From positions 1-41,941 of the forward strand of contig MEMA01000023.1 of NCBI GenBank assembly GCA_001767835.1: a stretch of 41,941 nt of DNA, given 5' to 3'. A program made the position numbers and the translations under genes. The stretch is from Alphaproteobacteria bacterium GWC2_42_16 (GTDB lineage Bacteria; Pseudomonadota; Alphaproteobacteria; UBA9655). Positions 24,405-33,979 of this stretch are shown here, piece by piece (positions within the stretch are counted from its first letter, which is position 1; each line of letters begins with the position of its first letter). Below the pieces are notes generated by a model. That model saw only the letters and a program-made list of their open reading frames with translations, was not told where the DNA came from and ran no database searches.

Positions 24405-24829
24405 TTTCTTCTCCTTTTGATCTTTTGTTGTTCATATTTAATTCACGTATAACTTTAAACTTTTTATATTAAGAAAAAGTTAAAGTTTTTTATTAATAAG
24501 GCGTAAAATGATGATCCCGACTTCATCGATATTCGAGGGAGACGAGTTTAAGAAGTGTTGTTTTTCAAAGGGTTGGTAAAATTAGGCACAACAAATCAAA
24601 ATTAAAACCTCACACCAAGCTTTTCAATGACTTAACTTGCCTCCTCCCTCATCTTCCGTCGAAGTCGGGAGCGACAACGTCAGGAAGACCTTCACGTTTC
24701 ATTGTCCGATGAGCCCCCTTATTCAACGGCTTTTGTGGTGATAGGGATATGTCTAAATGAACGATCTATAGAGAGTTTGGACGTGGATAGTCATTTTCTA
24801 CATTGCCTTACTTATTTCATTATTCGAAA
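24405..24829. other. Non-coding stretch with acpS remnant
   Basis: No intact gene. Near the secreted-protein start lies an AT-rich inverted repeat at about 24450-24487 (AACTTTAAACTTTTT and its bulged partner). At 24690-24743 the plus strand carries a second acpS 3' end, described separately. The rest (24490-24690) shows nothing I can identify. Confidence 0.6.
24690..24743 (+). pseudogene. 3' remnant of a second acpS
   Basis: Eighteen codons read LHVSLSDEPPYSTAFVVI, against LHVSFSDEPPYSTAFVVI in acpS at 23792-23845. At DNA level the two differ at about twelve positions, nearly all third codon positions, with a single amino-acid change. That pattern means the two sequences diverged while both coded for a working protein. 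The reading frame continues past the homology without the usual acpS end. It is a fragment of an ancient paralogue or of an acquired acpS, left after a rearrangement next to the 977-residue reading frame. Confidence 0.75.
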
Positions 24830-27757
24830 TCAACCCATTGGATTGAAAATCTTTAGACGTGGAGTAAGACCATAACGCTTCTTGAATGATTCAAGGTGAG
24901 CCCCGACAATTTTGTCATCTCTGATAAGTGATTTCGACGCTTCGTCGGTATGGAGGATATAAAAGTACCCTGCACACCAGCGTTTCAAATTTTCTTCGGG
25001 CAACCCATCTAGGACAACTTGGATATTATGTAATAAGTCTATATAATAGTGCGTTATGAAATTTAGGAGACGGTTCTTATTTTCACCTAATGTCTTAGTT
25101 TTTATTTTCTCTAACACATTGGCGCTCAGGGCTGTTGAATCATACCTTTCCATCATATATACTACATTCATCGGGATGTAAGCCGACCCTTCCTTTGGAA
25201 AGGAGGTTATTTCCTGATTACTATCCGGAGCTATCAAAGGCCGTTTAAATAAATTGCTGAGACCAAGATTTAGAATATACTGCGCGCAGTTATAATTATG
25301 GTGCATAATATATTTCATTAGGTCAGTCTTTTCTTTTTCCAATGAATTGTTCTGAATGACAAATTCGAGTAATCTAGCATCATCTCTCACACTGATTCGG
25401 TGGTTGACTTGTTCGGCATGGGTTTTAATTAAATCAGTTGGGGCAGGATGTACGCTCAAAAGATGACAAATGACGTCATCGAAGGCGTATTGTAAAGCAA
25501 ATTCAAATAAAGTTGTCTGCTGCTTTTCTCTTTCTGCAATAGGATCCTTAAAGGTACGATCAAAATCTTTTTGAGTAAAGTTTACCTTTTTTAATTTATC
25601 AACGCGCCCAGATAGAATGTCGCATAGAACTTGATCAAAATCAAAAAAATCTAGTTTCTCTGATTTCTCGACCTTTACAACATCCTGAACAAGCAATTGC
25701 TTTAGGTTATTCATAAACCTCTCATAATCTGCGGTATTACGAGGATGTGGCTTTACGACAACTTCTTGACTAAATTCTGTTGGATCAACCATAATACGCA
25801 TTTGTAGCTCCGGCGCTAACCCATAGTGAGCAAAATCTGGCTCCCCTCTCGGATTATTGAAGTCCTTTCTATGGTCTTGCAATTCTTTTTCTGCTTCATC
25901 TGGAGTTTCGCTAAACTTTGTTAAAAATCTTGAGGTTTGTCCTAACAGATAGTCTATCGGTTCACCCCACATTTCACACAAATAAGCATGTTCATCCAGA
26001 TATGTTTTTGACATAAATATTTGAAAGAGTGTGGAGGGGCACTCTTGAGCCAAAGTTATATACCGATCTAACATTCCACGTGTTGTCTTAATTCCTTGGG
26101 AAGTAAAAAATACAAAAAGCATTTCCCTTAAGTTGATAGCTTTACGCAATGTCTCCTCGCGCATAAAGGATAATGGAAAACTTCCTTCTCTAACATGTCC
26201 CCCAAATAACCAAGGGGATGCGGCAACAAACCAATTATTGAATCCCTCATTATAATTAAAATGTCTTTTCTGTGCTTTTTGTTCAGGCAAGTCTGCATGT
26301 GCTTCGAAAGAGGATAAGACCTCTTGAAGAGATCGTGATCTGTCAAAATAGGCTGGGCAACGCAAACGGGGAACTTCAGATGAACCCATTTGCCCTAATT
26401 TGGCCTGTTCAAACAGAGACATGATCGTATAAAGAGCAGCAACCTCACGGGTTGTTCCATGATAGGCAGGGAATACCTCTCCCTCTTGTCCTTGCATATA
26501 GTCTGCTTCGCTGTCTAAAATCCGCTCAATGAACTCTTGATCAAGTTCTGATGTTTCTTTTTCTATCAGGCCATCTTTCCCATAAGAGTTTTTATAAATA
26601 CGACTGGGAGATGCCCCCTTAATAAGTGCAGTTGCATTGCTTCTGATTCCTGTCGCATTATTTGTTGAGGCGCTAAGATCAATCATTTTCTTTAGAGTGT
26701 TTTCCTCATGTTGACCCATATAAAATTTGGTACTAACTTCTGAAACGCGGTTTCTAACCCGCTCCGGAGCAAATAGACTCTGATCACGAACTTCCGTCCC
26801 ATTCTCGCTTAAGGATAAAAAGTATTCCCAAACACGTGCTTTAAAAGCAACATAGTCATAAAGCTCTTGGAATTGGGGCGTATTATGTTTTAAAGACGCA
26901 TATTGCTTGGCTGGTGCATATTGATCAGCTGTCTGATTATCCACTTTAGGAAATTCCTTATCAGTACCTAAAAGATCCTTTGGAATAAGGTGATGGCTAC
27001 CTGTGGGCATAAAGTGAAAATCTACCTTACGTTGATGATCTAACAAATATCGAATCATGTTAAATCCAAAGAATGGCTCTCCTACAATTTTATCTTGCCC
27101 CGCAAGTGATACAAATAATGGAAAATTAATATGTTCTTGTAAGTTAATATGAAAATCTTTTTCATAGTTTCCCACACGATAATGCGCGCCCAAGATACTA
27201 TATTCATCTTTTTTTTGATTATTATGCCGAGCTTTGAGAAAACGATTTGCTGTTTGGACTCCAGAACTGAAGGCATCAATAAAAAAACTCTTAGAATCTG
27301 ATGGATGCTTAGAATAGTAAGAGAAAAGAGCGATTCTTATCTTGTCGAGAAGGTTAGTATCACAATCATTTGAATCGTAGTGGGGACAATAAACAGAAAA
27401 GCCGCTCTTGAGAAGTTCATAAAGAAGGGTACTAAATTTATTTGTCGTAAAATCAGCATCATTACCACCACCATGAAAATGGACTATAAGAGGGGCATTT
27501 GGATTTTTTTTGTTTTGGAAGAAGATACCCCCTTGCTTATCGCCGACTTCTTCTGTGGTACATATTTCTTCTTTTAGAGTCTGACTATAGTTAAAAGAGA
27601 GCTTCTTGTCCTGAGGATCAAAATTCTCTTGAAAACGAACCGTTTGAAGAACAAATTGTTCAGTCATAAGAGAAATGTCCTCAGGAGCAGGATGTCCTGC
27701 TAAAACAACGTTTAGAGGAACTAATGATAGAACAATTGAAAGAATTAAATTTTTCAT
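24830..27757 (-). CDS. Large secreted protein with hydrolase-like N-terminus
   Basis: No family recognised over its full length. I start at the ATG 27757 (975 aa); a TTG two codons upstream is possible. After a signal peptide (MKNLILSIVLSLVPLNVVLAG), residues 60-260 look like an alpha/beta hydrolase: VHFHGGG (oxyanion hole, 93-98), IDAFSSG (nucleophile elbow with Ser about 164; A-x-S-x-G rather than G-x-S-x-G), LAGQDKIV (Asp about 222) and PTGSHH (His about 255). The other 700 residues are mostly helical; stretches such as TTLFEFALQYAFDDVICHLLS resemble degenerate ankyrin repeats. Size, secretion and lack of relatives fit a host-directed effector, but that is inference. The gene stands alone. 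Confidence 0.75.
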   Translation of the reverse strand: MKNLILSIVLSLVPLNVVLAGHPAPEDISLMTEQFVLQTVRFQENFDPQDKKLSFNYSQTLKEEICTTEEVGDKQGGIFFQNKKNPNAPLIVHFHGGGNDADFTTNKFSTLLYELLKSGFSVYCPHYDSNDCDTNLLDKIRIALFSYYSKHPSDSKSFFIDAFSSGVQTANRFLKARHNNQKKDEYSILGAHYRVGNYEKDFHINLQEHINFPLFVSLAGQDKIVGEPFFGFNMIRYLLDHQRKVDFHFMPTGSHHLIPKDLLGTDKEFPKVDNQTADQYAPAKQYASLKHNTPQFQELYDYVAFKARVWEYFLSLSENGTEVRDQSLFAPERVRNRVSEVSTKFYMGQHEENTLKKMIDLSASTNNATGIRSNATALIKGASPSRIYKNSYGKDGLIEKETSELDQEFIERILDSEADYMQGQEGEVFPAYHGTTREVAALYTIMSLFEQAKLGQMGSSEVPRLRCPAYFDRSRSLQEVLSSFEAHADLPEQKAQKRHFNYNEGFNNWFVAASPWLFGGHVREGSFPLSFMREETLRKAINLREMLFVFFTSQGIKTTRGMLDRYITLAQECPSTLFQIFMSKTYLDEHAYLCEMWGEPIDYLLGQTSRFLTKFSETPDEAEKELQDHRKDFNNPRGEPDFAHYGLAPELQMRIMVDPTEFSQEVVVKPHPRNTADYERFMNNLKQLLVQDVVKVEKSEKLDFFDFDQVLCDILSGRVDKLKKVNFTQKDFDRTFKDPIAEREKQQTTLFEFALQYAFDDVICHLLSVHPAPTDLIKTHAEQVNHRISVRDDARLLEFVIQNNSLEKEKTDLMKYIMHHNYNCAQYILNLGLSNLFKRPLIAPDSNQEITSFPKEGSAYIPMNVVYMMERYDSTALSANVLEKIKTKTLGENKNRLLNFITHYYIDLLHNIQVVLDGLPEENLKRWCAGYFYILHTDEASKSLIRDDKIVGAHLESFKKRYGLTPRLKIFNPMG

Positions 27758-27763
27758 CTTCAA

Positions 27764-28022
27764 TAATAAATTCTGATTTATACAATCTTCAATTGGGATG
27801 TAATGTTTATTATGAAAAAAACAAGAGCAAAATACGATTTTTAGGTATCCCCTCTAAAAATGAGGGAGAGTTTTCTGATTGAGATTATTTATCCTGCCTC
27901 TAAAAGTTGCTCAATTTCTTGAGCCCCCTACATATGTGTCGCGTCCTCCACTTCCTTCACGGTTAAGCCGCTTGGATGACAAACGCTTACGAAAGAGCAA
28001 ATTGTAAAATTATTTTAGCTCT
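27764..28022. other. Intergenic stretch with possible gene remnant
   Basis: No intact gene. On the minus strand about 27889-27990 reads CHPSGLTVKEVEDATHM, stop, GAQEIEQLLEAG, stop. This looks like the end of a helix-turn-helix-like protein interrupted by a TAG. No family can be named with confidence. No terminator is apparent for the methyltransferase gene that ends at 28023. Confidence 0.3.
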
Positions 28023-28754
28023 CTAAAGCACAATAGGTTGTGCGTGGCGTAAAATAGCTTCCGCCTCAGGGGTGTACTTCTCCGTAGCTCCATGAAGAAT
28101 AAGGCCTCTGGCAAGGCGAGGCTCGCCTTTAATATTTTTACGACCTTGGATAATAACCCTTCGTGCGGGCTTATTAGCTCCCGGCCAAAGCGGATAAATG
28201 ACAAGGTCTCCAACCTTTGTGCCAAGATGGGCACAAATTTCGGAGAGGCGTTCTGTCCGATGAATCATAGTGAAGACGCCCTTTGGCTTGAGAAATTTCA
28301 AACAGCACTTTATCCAAGTTCCTAAATCCATTGTTTCTGTATTGGCTTGAGCCCGTCCTACTACGGGTGATAATTGTACTCGTTTCTCTTCAAAGTAAGG
28401 GGGATTTGTCATTACTTGATCAAAGGAGTTCTCCTTGAGCAAGACTGGGGGATATTCGAGATTACCGTTAAGGATTTCCACTCGCTTTTCCAGTTTATTC
28501 GCTCGGATGTTTGTTTGAGCAAGTTCTACGAGTTTTTCTTGCACTTCTAAACCGATAATTTGAGCTTCTAGACAACGGACAGCTAAAGAAATACAAGCTA
28601 CGCCAACGCCTGAGCCTACATCGAGAATTTTTTCTTTTGGTTTGGGGTGGATGGATGCTGCTAGAAATATGGGGTCAATACCAGCTCTATAGCCTTCAGA
28701 CGGTTGAACAAGCTTAGCACGCCCGCCTAAAAAATTATCTAAAGTTTCATTCAA
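28023..28754 (-). CDS. TrmN6-like tRNA1(Val) A37 N6-methyltransferase
   Basis: SAM-dependent small-domain methyltransferase; the closest known role is N6-methylation of A37 in tRNA1(Val), but the exact substrate cannot be read from sequence. The 243-aa product has VQPSEGYRAGIDPIFLAAS near residue 16, the SAM motif ILDVGSGVGVACISLA near 43-58, GLEVQEKLVELAQTN near 67, the catalytic TNPPYF near 115-120 and GVFTMIHRTERLSEI near 155. It lies downstream of rbfA on the same strand with a 141-bp gap. Confidence 0.85.
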   Translation of the reverse strand: MNETLDNFLGGRAKLVQPSEGYRAGIDPIFLAASIHPKPKEKILDVGSGVGVACISLAVRCLEAQIIGLEVQEKLVELAQTNIRANKLEKRVEILNGNLEYPPVLLKENSFDQVMTNPPYFEEKRVQLSPVVGRAQANTETMDLGTWIKCCLKFLKPKGVFTMIHRTERLSEICAHLGTKVGDLVIYPLWPGANKPARRVIIQGRKNIKGEPRLARGLILHGATEKYTPEAEAILRHAQPIVL

Positions 28755-28895
28755 GTTATTTTACCAAATTGTGAGTTAACAATCACGCAATTGTATCTAA
28801 AATACGCAAGAATTCTAGTCCTTTCTTTCACAAATGGTGAAAAAATCTCGTAAATTTAAATTTAAGTTAATTTACATAGGGTGTGAGAGAAAGAG

Positions 28896-29282
28896 TCACT
28901 TATGTTTGGAAGTCTCTTTAGGCGCTTTAAGAGAATTTAAAATAGATTCAATCCTTGAGGCATTGTCAAAAGAAAAATCTGCTTGGAAGGCAAGGCGAGG
29001 GGCGATGCGTGTTTTGAGTTTTTGGGCCACTTCCTTTCGAAAGTATTTAGAATTTTCTTTCAGTGCCGCAAGAACTTCAGGCAATTGCTTCCCCCCTAAA
29101 GGGATAACAAAAACAGTTGCATTCTGAAGGTCTGGACTAACGCGGACTTCAGTCACAGTGATAGTTGAATGATCAAGAAGTTCATCACCTGAACATCTAT
29201 AGGATAATGTTTCAGCAAGGATATGACGAATTTCTTCGCCAACGCGGAGTTGGCGTTGGCTAGGGCCTTGGGATTTTATCAT
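28896..29282 (-). CDS. rbfA: Ribosome-binding factor A
   Basis: Assists late maturation of the 30S subunit, around helix 1 and helix 44. The 128-aa KH-type protein shows the family pattern: RQLRVGEEIRHILAETL near residues 10-26, TITVTEVRVSPDLQNATVFVIPLG near 40-63, and the C-terminal LKTRIAPRLAFQADFSFDNASRIE. Its start overlaps the infB stop by one base (TAATG), so translation is coupled. The truB and rpsO genes that normally follow it are absent; the next gene is a methyltransferase. Confidence 0.93.
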   Translation of the reverse strand: MIKSQGPSQRQLRVGEEIRHILAETLSYRCSGDELLDHSTITVTEVRVSPDLQNATVFVIPLGGKQLPEVLAALKENSKYFRKEVAQKLKTRIAPRLAFQADFSFDNASRIESILNSLKAPKETSKHK

Positions 29283-31732
29283 TAGTCAAGTGTCCTTGAA
29301 ATTTCTTCGATCTCAAAACACTCGATGCTGTCGTTCTCTTTAATGTCATTATAATTTTCAAAGGCCATGCCACACTCATATCCCTCACGCACTTCTTTTA
29401 CTTCATCCTTAAACCGTTTAAGTGTCTTGAGACTTCCTTCATGGATAACAATATTGTCACGTAATAGGCGGACCTTGCTGCCACGTTTGACGAGCCCTTC
29501 GGTGATCATGCAACCTGCAACTTTGCCCACCTTTGGGATGGAAAAGATATTTCGAATTTGTGCCTTTCCAAGGTATTTCTCTCGTAACGTTGGTGCAAGC
29601 AAGCCACCCAGCGCTGCCTTTATATCATCGACAACATCATAGATGATTGAATAATAACGAATTTCAATGCCATCCCGGCGAGCTGCTTCGCGAGCCTGTG
29701 GGTTTGCACGAACATTAAAACCAATGATCATAGCTCGAGAGGCCTTTGCAAGGGTGACATCGCTTTCCGTAATTTCTCCAACGGCCTGGTGTAAGATCTT
29801 GACCTTGACTTCCTCAGTGGAAAGCCTAGCCAAACTGCCGCTAATAGCTTCCATTGAACCCTGAACATCCGATTTGATGATAAGGGGAAGTTCACGAACT
29901 TCACCTTCTTCTGAAATTTTAGAAAACATTTGTTCCATGGTATCGCGAACTGAAATCGCGCTCTTTGCTTCTCGTGCACGACGGTGTCTAAATTCAGAAA
30001 TTTCTCGGGCGCGATTTTCGTTTTCAACGACCACAAAATCGTCTCCCGCCATAGGCGCTCCGTTAAAACCCAAAACTTCGACAGGAACAGACGGTCCTGC
30101 GGCGTCAATTTGATGGCTACGATCATCAATAAGAGCACGAACGCGCCCATATTCGGCCCCTGCGACAAAGAGATCTCCCACCCTAAGTGTGCCTTTTTGC
30201 ACCAGGACAGTAGAAACCACTCCGCGACCGCGTTCTAACTTAGATTCAACAACTACCCCCTCTGCCGTCCTGTCAGGATTGGCTTTGAGTTCTAAAATTT
30301 CAGCCTGTAGTAATATGGTTTCTTCGAGCTTATTTAGATTGAGGCCGGTTTTGGCGGAAACTTCTACATCCAGAATGTCACCGCCAACCTTTTCAAGGAA
30401 AATTTCATGCTGCATCAGCATGTTTCGAACTTGTTCGGGATTGGCGCCTGGTTTATCCATTTTGTTAATAGCAATAATAATGGGAACGTTCGCAGCCTTG
30501 GCATGGTGAATGGCTTCAATCGTTTGATCTTTCACCCCGTCGTCTGCTGCAACAACGAGAACAACGATATCTGTTACATTCGCCCCCCGTGCGCGCATTT
30601 CCGTAAAAGCCGCATGGCCAGGGGTGTCAATAAAGGTAATTTTATCCTTCGAGCTTAAAGTGACTTGATAAGCGCCAATATGTTGCGTAATGCCGCCGGC
30701 TTCACCTGCAACAACGTCTGTCTTTCTTAAAGCATCAAGAAGGGAGGTTTTTCCATGATCCACATGACCCATAACCGTAACCACAGGAGGGCGCGGTTTT
30801 AAAAGAACGGGATCCTCATCTCTGATGTGAAGGCCAATTTCAATATCCGATTCTGAAACACGTTTAACTTGGTGCCCAAATTCTGTAGCAATAAGCTCAG
30901 CAGTGTCCGCATCAATGGATTGAGTGATAGTGGCCATGACGCCCATTTTCATCAAAGCTTTAATGACATCAGCGCCACGTTCCGCAAGGCGATTTGAAAG
31001 CTCTTGTACAGTGATAACTTCAGGGATAACAACTTCGCGAATGACCTTTTGTTTTGGAACTTCAATACCAGCCATTTTCCGTTTTTCACGGAGGCGCCGC
31101 ATCGCAGCAAGACTTCGCGTCGGTTTATCCTCATCGGCACGCAGAGCTTGTACGACTGTGATTTTCCCGCTGCGGCGACGTGGTTCTGTTCTTTTAACTG
31201 GAGGTATTTTTGCTTTAATATCGCCCCCTTTGCCACGGCGGGGACCCGCTTCGTCTTCATCTTCGTAAGACGAATAAACAGTTTTTTTCTTATGGTGGGG
31301 TTCGGATGGTGGAAACGGTTGAGGTTGCTCAATAGGAATGGAAGCCGTTTCTGCCCCTGTCTCCTGCTGTGGTTCTTCTAAAGGCTCTTCAGCTTGAGAA
31401 GGTTTTATTTCCTGTTCTTGGATTTTAGCACGAGAAGAACTGGCCTCTTCAACTTGAGTTTTTATGGCCCCATGGAGAGCTTCGAGACGTTCTTGAATTT
31501 GCTGCTGTGTAAGCCCAGAGCTCCCTAGTGTTTTCTCGCCTTTTTTCTCACCTTTGCCTTGGTTCGGGAGAATGACGCGCTTACGCTTAACTTCAACAGT
31601 GACAGTCTTGGAACGCCCATGAGAAAAACTCTGGCGCACATGCTTGTCTCCCACTCCCTTCTTTAAAGTCAGGGTCTTCGGCGAAAGAGTCAGAGGCTTT
31701 TTTTGGTTCTGTGTACCGTTGTTATCCGTCAT
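29282..31732 (-). CDS. infB: Translation initiation factor IF-2
   Basis: GTPase that brings initiator fMet-tRNA to the 30S subunit and promotes subunit joining. The 816-aa product has a charged, low-complexity N-terminal region (residues 1-220), an IF2-N domain ([26 protein letters not shown] near 240), the G domain with GHVDHGKTS (about 322), [10 protein letters not shown] (about 369), NKMDKP (about 424) and the following SAKTGLNL, then the C1/C2 domains ending in [19 protein letters not shown]. It follows nusA by only 6 bp and overlaps rbfA by one base. The ylxR-like gene that often lies between nusA and infB is absent. Confidence 0.96.
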   Translation of the reverse strand: MTDNNGTQNQKKPLTLSPKTLTLKKGVGDKHVRQSFSHGRSKTVTVEVKRKRVILPNQGKGEKKGEKTLGSSGLTQQQIQERLEALHGAIKTQVEEASSSRAKIQEQEIKPSQAEEPLEEPQQETGAETASIPIEQPQPFPPSEPHHKKKTVYSSYEDEDEAGPRRGKGGDIKAKIPPVKRTEPRRRSGKITVVQALRADEDKPTRSLAAMRRLREKRKMAGIEVPKQKVIREVVIPEVITVQELSNRLAERGADVIKALMKMGVMATITQSIDADTAELIATEFGHQVKRVSESDIEIGLHIRDEDPVLLKPRPPVVTVMGHVDHGKTSLLDALRKTDVVAGEAGGITQHIGAYQVTLSSKDKITFIDTPGHAAFTEMRARGANVTDIVVLVVAADDGVKDQTIEAIHHAKAANVPIIIAINKMDKPGANPEQVRNMLMQHEIFLEKVGGDILDVEVSAKTGLNLNKLEETILLQAEILELKANPDRTAEGVVVESKLERGRGVVSTVLVQKGTLRVGDLFVAGAEYGRVRALIDDRSHQIDAAGPSVPVEVLGFNGAPMAGDDFVVVENENRAREISEFRHRRAREAKSAISVRDTMEQMFSKISEEGEVRELPLIIKSDVQGSMEAISGSLARLSTEEVKVKILHQAVGEITESDVTLAKASRAMIIGFNVRANPQAREAARRDGIEIRYYSIIYDVVDDIKAALGGLLAPTLREKYLGKAQIRNIFSIPKVGKVAGCMITEGLVKRGSKVRLLRDNIVIHEGSLKTLKRFKDEVKEVREGYECGMAFENYNDIKENDSIECFEIEEISRTLD

Positions 31733-31738
31733 CGCATC

Positions 31739-33268
31739 TTAACTTTCAGTTGATTTTTTCTCTGCATCGAACCAATGGGCTCTAGCTGCCATAATAATTT
31801 CTTGCGCTTTTTCTTCAGAAATTCGTCCCTCAGGAAGCAGTTCTAGAAGCTCGTCGCCGGCCAAATCTGCTAGATCGTCGAGTTTTTTAATGTTCTTTTC
31901 CCCGAGGGCAACAAGAATATCTAGATCTAGGCCTTCAAATGACGTCAAATCTTTAGCAAGTTTGAGCTCCTTCAAGCGTTTTGTCAAATGACGTTCTTGA
32001 ACTTCAAGGTAGGCTTTTGCGCGATTTTGAAGTTCAGTGGCTAAATCGCTATCAAAACCTTCGATAGCGGCAAGTTCATTAAGGTCGATATAGGCAACCT
32101 CTTCAATCTTGGAAAAGCCTTCAGCGATTAAAAGATGGGCGATCATTTCATCAACATCAAGCGCATCAACGAAGGTTTTTGAGCGAAGTTTCATTTCCTC
32201 TGTACGACGTTCAGATTCTTGAGCTTCTGTGAGAATATCGACTTTCCATCCAGAGAGAATAGAAGCAAGTCGTACATTTTGCCCACGTCGTCCAATCGCA
32301 AGACTTAATTGTTCATCGGGAACAACAACGTCAATGCGTTGATTGTCCTCATCCACAACTACTTTGGTAACTTCTGCTGGAGAAAGAGCATTGACAATGA
32401 AGGTTGCGGGATTTTGAGACCAAGGGATGATATCAATTTTTTCCCCTTGTAGTTCGGAAACAACCGCTTGAACACGGCTTCCTCGCATTCCCACACAAGA
32501 TCCTACGGGATCAATAGATGGATCTGAAGTGGTTACAGCAATTTTGGCACGGCTTCCGGGATCGCGGGCAACGGCTTTAATCTCAATGATTCCATCATAA
32601 ATTTCGGGCACTTCTTGCATGAAGAGCTTTGCCATGAATTCGGGCCGTGTACGCGAGACAAAAATTTGAGCGCCCCGGGGCTCTGTCCGCACATCATAAA
32701 TATAGGCGCGGACTCTATCTCCAAGACGAAGGTTTTCCCGAGGAATCATTTCATCGCGGCGTAAAAGAGCTTCCGCCTTTCCAAGCTCTATGAAAATATT
32801 GCCAAATTCAATACGTTTGACAATGCCACTAACGACTTCACCCACACGGTTCTTGTATTCTTCATATTGGCGTTGGCGTTCGGCATCTCTGACCTTTTGA
32901 AAGATAACTTGTTTTGCTGTTTGTGCTGCAACACGCCCAAAATCGATAGGAGGAAGAACTTCTGTAAGTAAGTCTCCAACTTTAAGCTCTGGATTAATGG
33001 CTTGTGCCTGCTCTAAGGTAAGTTGGGTTAAAGGATTTTCAACTTCTTCAACGATTTCTTGACAGCGGAAGAGGGTGATTTCCCCGGTTTTACGGTCAAT
33101 TTTTGCACGAATATCATGCTCATAGCCATATTTTGACCGACCTGCCTTTTGAATGGCTTGTTCCATAGCTTCTAAAACTTGATCTTTTTCGATAGATTTT
33201 TCGCGTGCAACTGTCTCTGCAACGAGTAAAATGTCTCGACTTCCAGGGCTTGTATGTATTTCCGTCAT
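31739..33268 (-). CDS. nusA: Transcription termination/antitermination factor NusA
   Basis: Binds RNA polymerase and modulates pausing, intrinsic termination and antitermination. The 509-aa product has the NusA N-terminal domain (residues 1-130), S1 domain near 135-200 (VSGIVKRIEFGNIFIELGKAEALL), two KH domains (VGSCVGMRGSRVQAV near 255; QLSLAIGRRGQNVRLAS near 320) and a C-terminal pair of helix-hairpin-helix-like acidic repeats (DVDEMIAHLLIAEGFSKIEEVA; LDILVALGEKNIKKLDDLAD). It lies between rimP (12-bp gap) and infB (6 bp). In other bacteria NusA controls its own operon; see the hairpin in the rimP leader. Confidence 0.95.
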   Translation of the reverse strand: MTEIHTSPGSRDILLVAETVAREKSIEKDQVLEAMEQAIQKAGRSKYGYEHDIRAKIDRKTGEITLFRCQEIVEEVENPLTQLTLEQAQAINPELKVGDLLTEVLPPIDFGRVAAQTAKQVIFQKVRDAERQRQYEEYKNRVGEVVSGIVKRIEFGNIFIELGKAEALLRRDEMIPRENLRLGDRVRAYIYDVRTEPRGAQIFVSRTRPEFMAKLFMQEVPEIYDGIIEIKAVARDPGSRAKIAVTTSDPSIDPVGSCVGMRGSRVQAVVSELQGEKIDIIPWSQNPATFIVNALSPAEVTKVVVDEDNQRIDVVVPDEQLSLAIGRRGQNVRLASILSGWKVDILTEAQESERRTEEMKLRSKTFVDALDVDEMIAHLLIAEGFSKIEEVAYIDLNELAAIEGFDSDLATELQNRAKAYLEVQERHLTKRLKELKLAKDLTSFEGLDLDILVALGEKNIKKLDDLADLAGDELLELLPEGRISEEKAQEIIMAARAHWFDAEKKSTES

Positions 33269-33280
33269 CTTTCCCTCAAT

Positions 33281-33754
33281 CTATTGAGCATGTTCATAAT
33301 CAGGAACTAATTTAGCCTTTTGTATGTCAGAAAAGGCAAATTCTGCAACTTCCTTTTGTGGGGTCAATTCTATTGTTATCAAATCCTCTTTAACCCCTAA
33401 GAGAATACCTTGAAAATGGCGACGTCCTTCACGAGGGATTTTAAGTTCAATCCTTACCATTGACCCCTTAAATCTGGCGTAGTCTTCCTTAAGGACAAGC
33501 GGACGATCCAATCCAGGAGAGGAGACTTCAAGCACATAAGACTCGTGTATGAGATCGTTGACGTCCAATAAAACTGACGCGATCTGACTGACAGCAGTAC
33601 AATCATCAATTGTGATATTGTTTCCATCGTCCCTTTCAATCATGATTTGAAGGGTTTTTCGCTTTGAGCCTTGGAGTTGTATGCGCACAACCCTATACCC
33701 CCTTGCTTCAAGAGAAGAGCTTATGATGTCTCGTATATGCTTTTCTACACTCAT
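33281..33754 (-). CDS. rimP: Ribosome maturation factor RimP
   Basis: Needed for late assembly of the 30S subunit. I start at the ATG 33754 (157 aa, MSVEKHIRDIISSSLEARGYRVV); a TTG at 33790 would add 12 residues but would cross the terminator-like hairpin. Family marks are VRIQLQGSKRKTLQIMIERDDG near residues 22-44, IDDCTAVSQIASVLLD, YVLEVSSPGLDRPL near 77-90 and the SH3-like C-terminal half. It is the first gene of rimP-nusA-infB-rbfA. Confidence 0.92.
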   Translation of the reverse strand: MSVEKHIRDIISSSLEARGYRVVRIQLQGSKRKTLQIMIERDDGNNITIDDCTAVSQIASVLLDVNDLIHESYVLEVSSPGLDRPLVLKEDYARFKGSMVRIELKIPREGRRHFQGILLGVKEDLITIELTPQKEVAEFAFSDIQKAKLVPDYEHAQ

Positions 33755-33772
33755 GTTTCTACAATATCCAAT

Positions 33773-33796
33773 AAAAAAAGTGGGCCGCAACCCACT
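33773..33796 (-). terminator. Terminator-like hairpin in the rimP operon leader
   Basis: On the minus strand AGTGGG (33796-33791), a 6-nt loop, CCCACT (33784-33779), then a run of seven Ts. It lies between the operon promoter at 33827-33854 and the rimP start at 33754, so it would stop transcription before the first gene. That fits an attenuator. No alternative antiterminator stem is visible by eye. Confidence 0.6.
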
Positions 33797-33826
33797 CCTG
33801 TTATCCAGTCGTATAATTTGACTTTT

Positions 33827-33854
33827 ATATTAGCATTCTTTTTGCAGATTGCAA
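33827..33854 (-). promoter_or_regulatory. Promoter of the rimP-nusA-infB-rbfA operon
   Basis: On the minus strand TTGCAA (33854-33849), a 16-bp spacer and TAATAT (33832-33827). Transcription would start near 33820 and give a leader of about 65 nt containing the terminator-like hairpin. Confidence 0.55.
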
Positions 33855-33874
33855 CCCTTTGTCTCGCGCAAAGG

Positions 33875-33902
33875 TTGACTAAATAAAAATAGATGGTATA
33901 AT
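33875..33902 (+). promoter_or_regulatory. Promoter of the 33980 secreted-protein gene
   Basis: TTGACT (33875-33880), a 16-bp spacer and a perfect TATAAT (33897-33902). Transcription should begin near 33909. This puts the ATG at 33911 at the transcript's very first bases and so favours the start at 33980. Confidence 0.7.
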
Positions 33903-33979
33903 ATAACGTTATGGAAAGGTGTAGTATTGACGATTACACTAGAAGACAAAAAGACGTTAGGACCTTAAGGGATCAAACT

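Noticed and set aside
28834-29127. 97-codon plus-strand frame over rbfA
   Set aside because: Overlaps the rbfA coding region in antisense; the rbfA product matches its family along the full length.
33773-33910. tRNA gene upstream of rimP, as in other bacteria
   Set aside because: No cloverleaf or TTCGA-type T-arm is visible; the stretch is promoter and hairpin.
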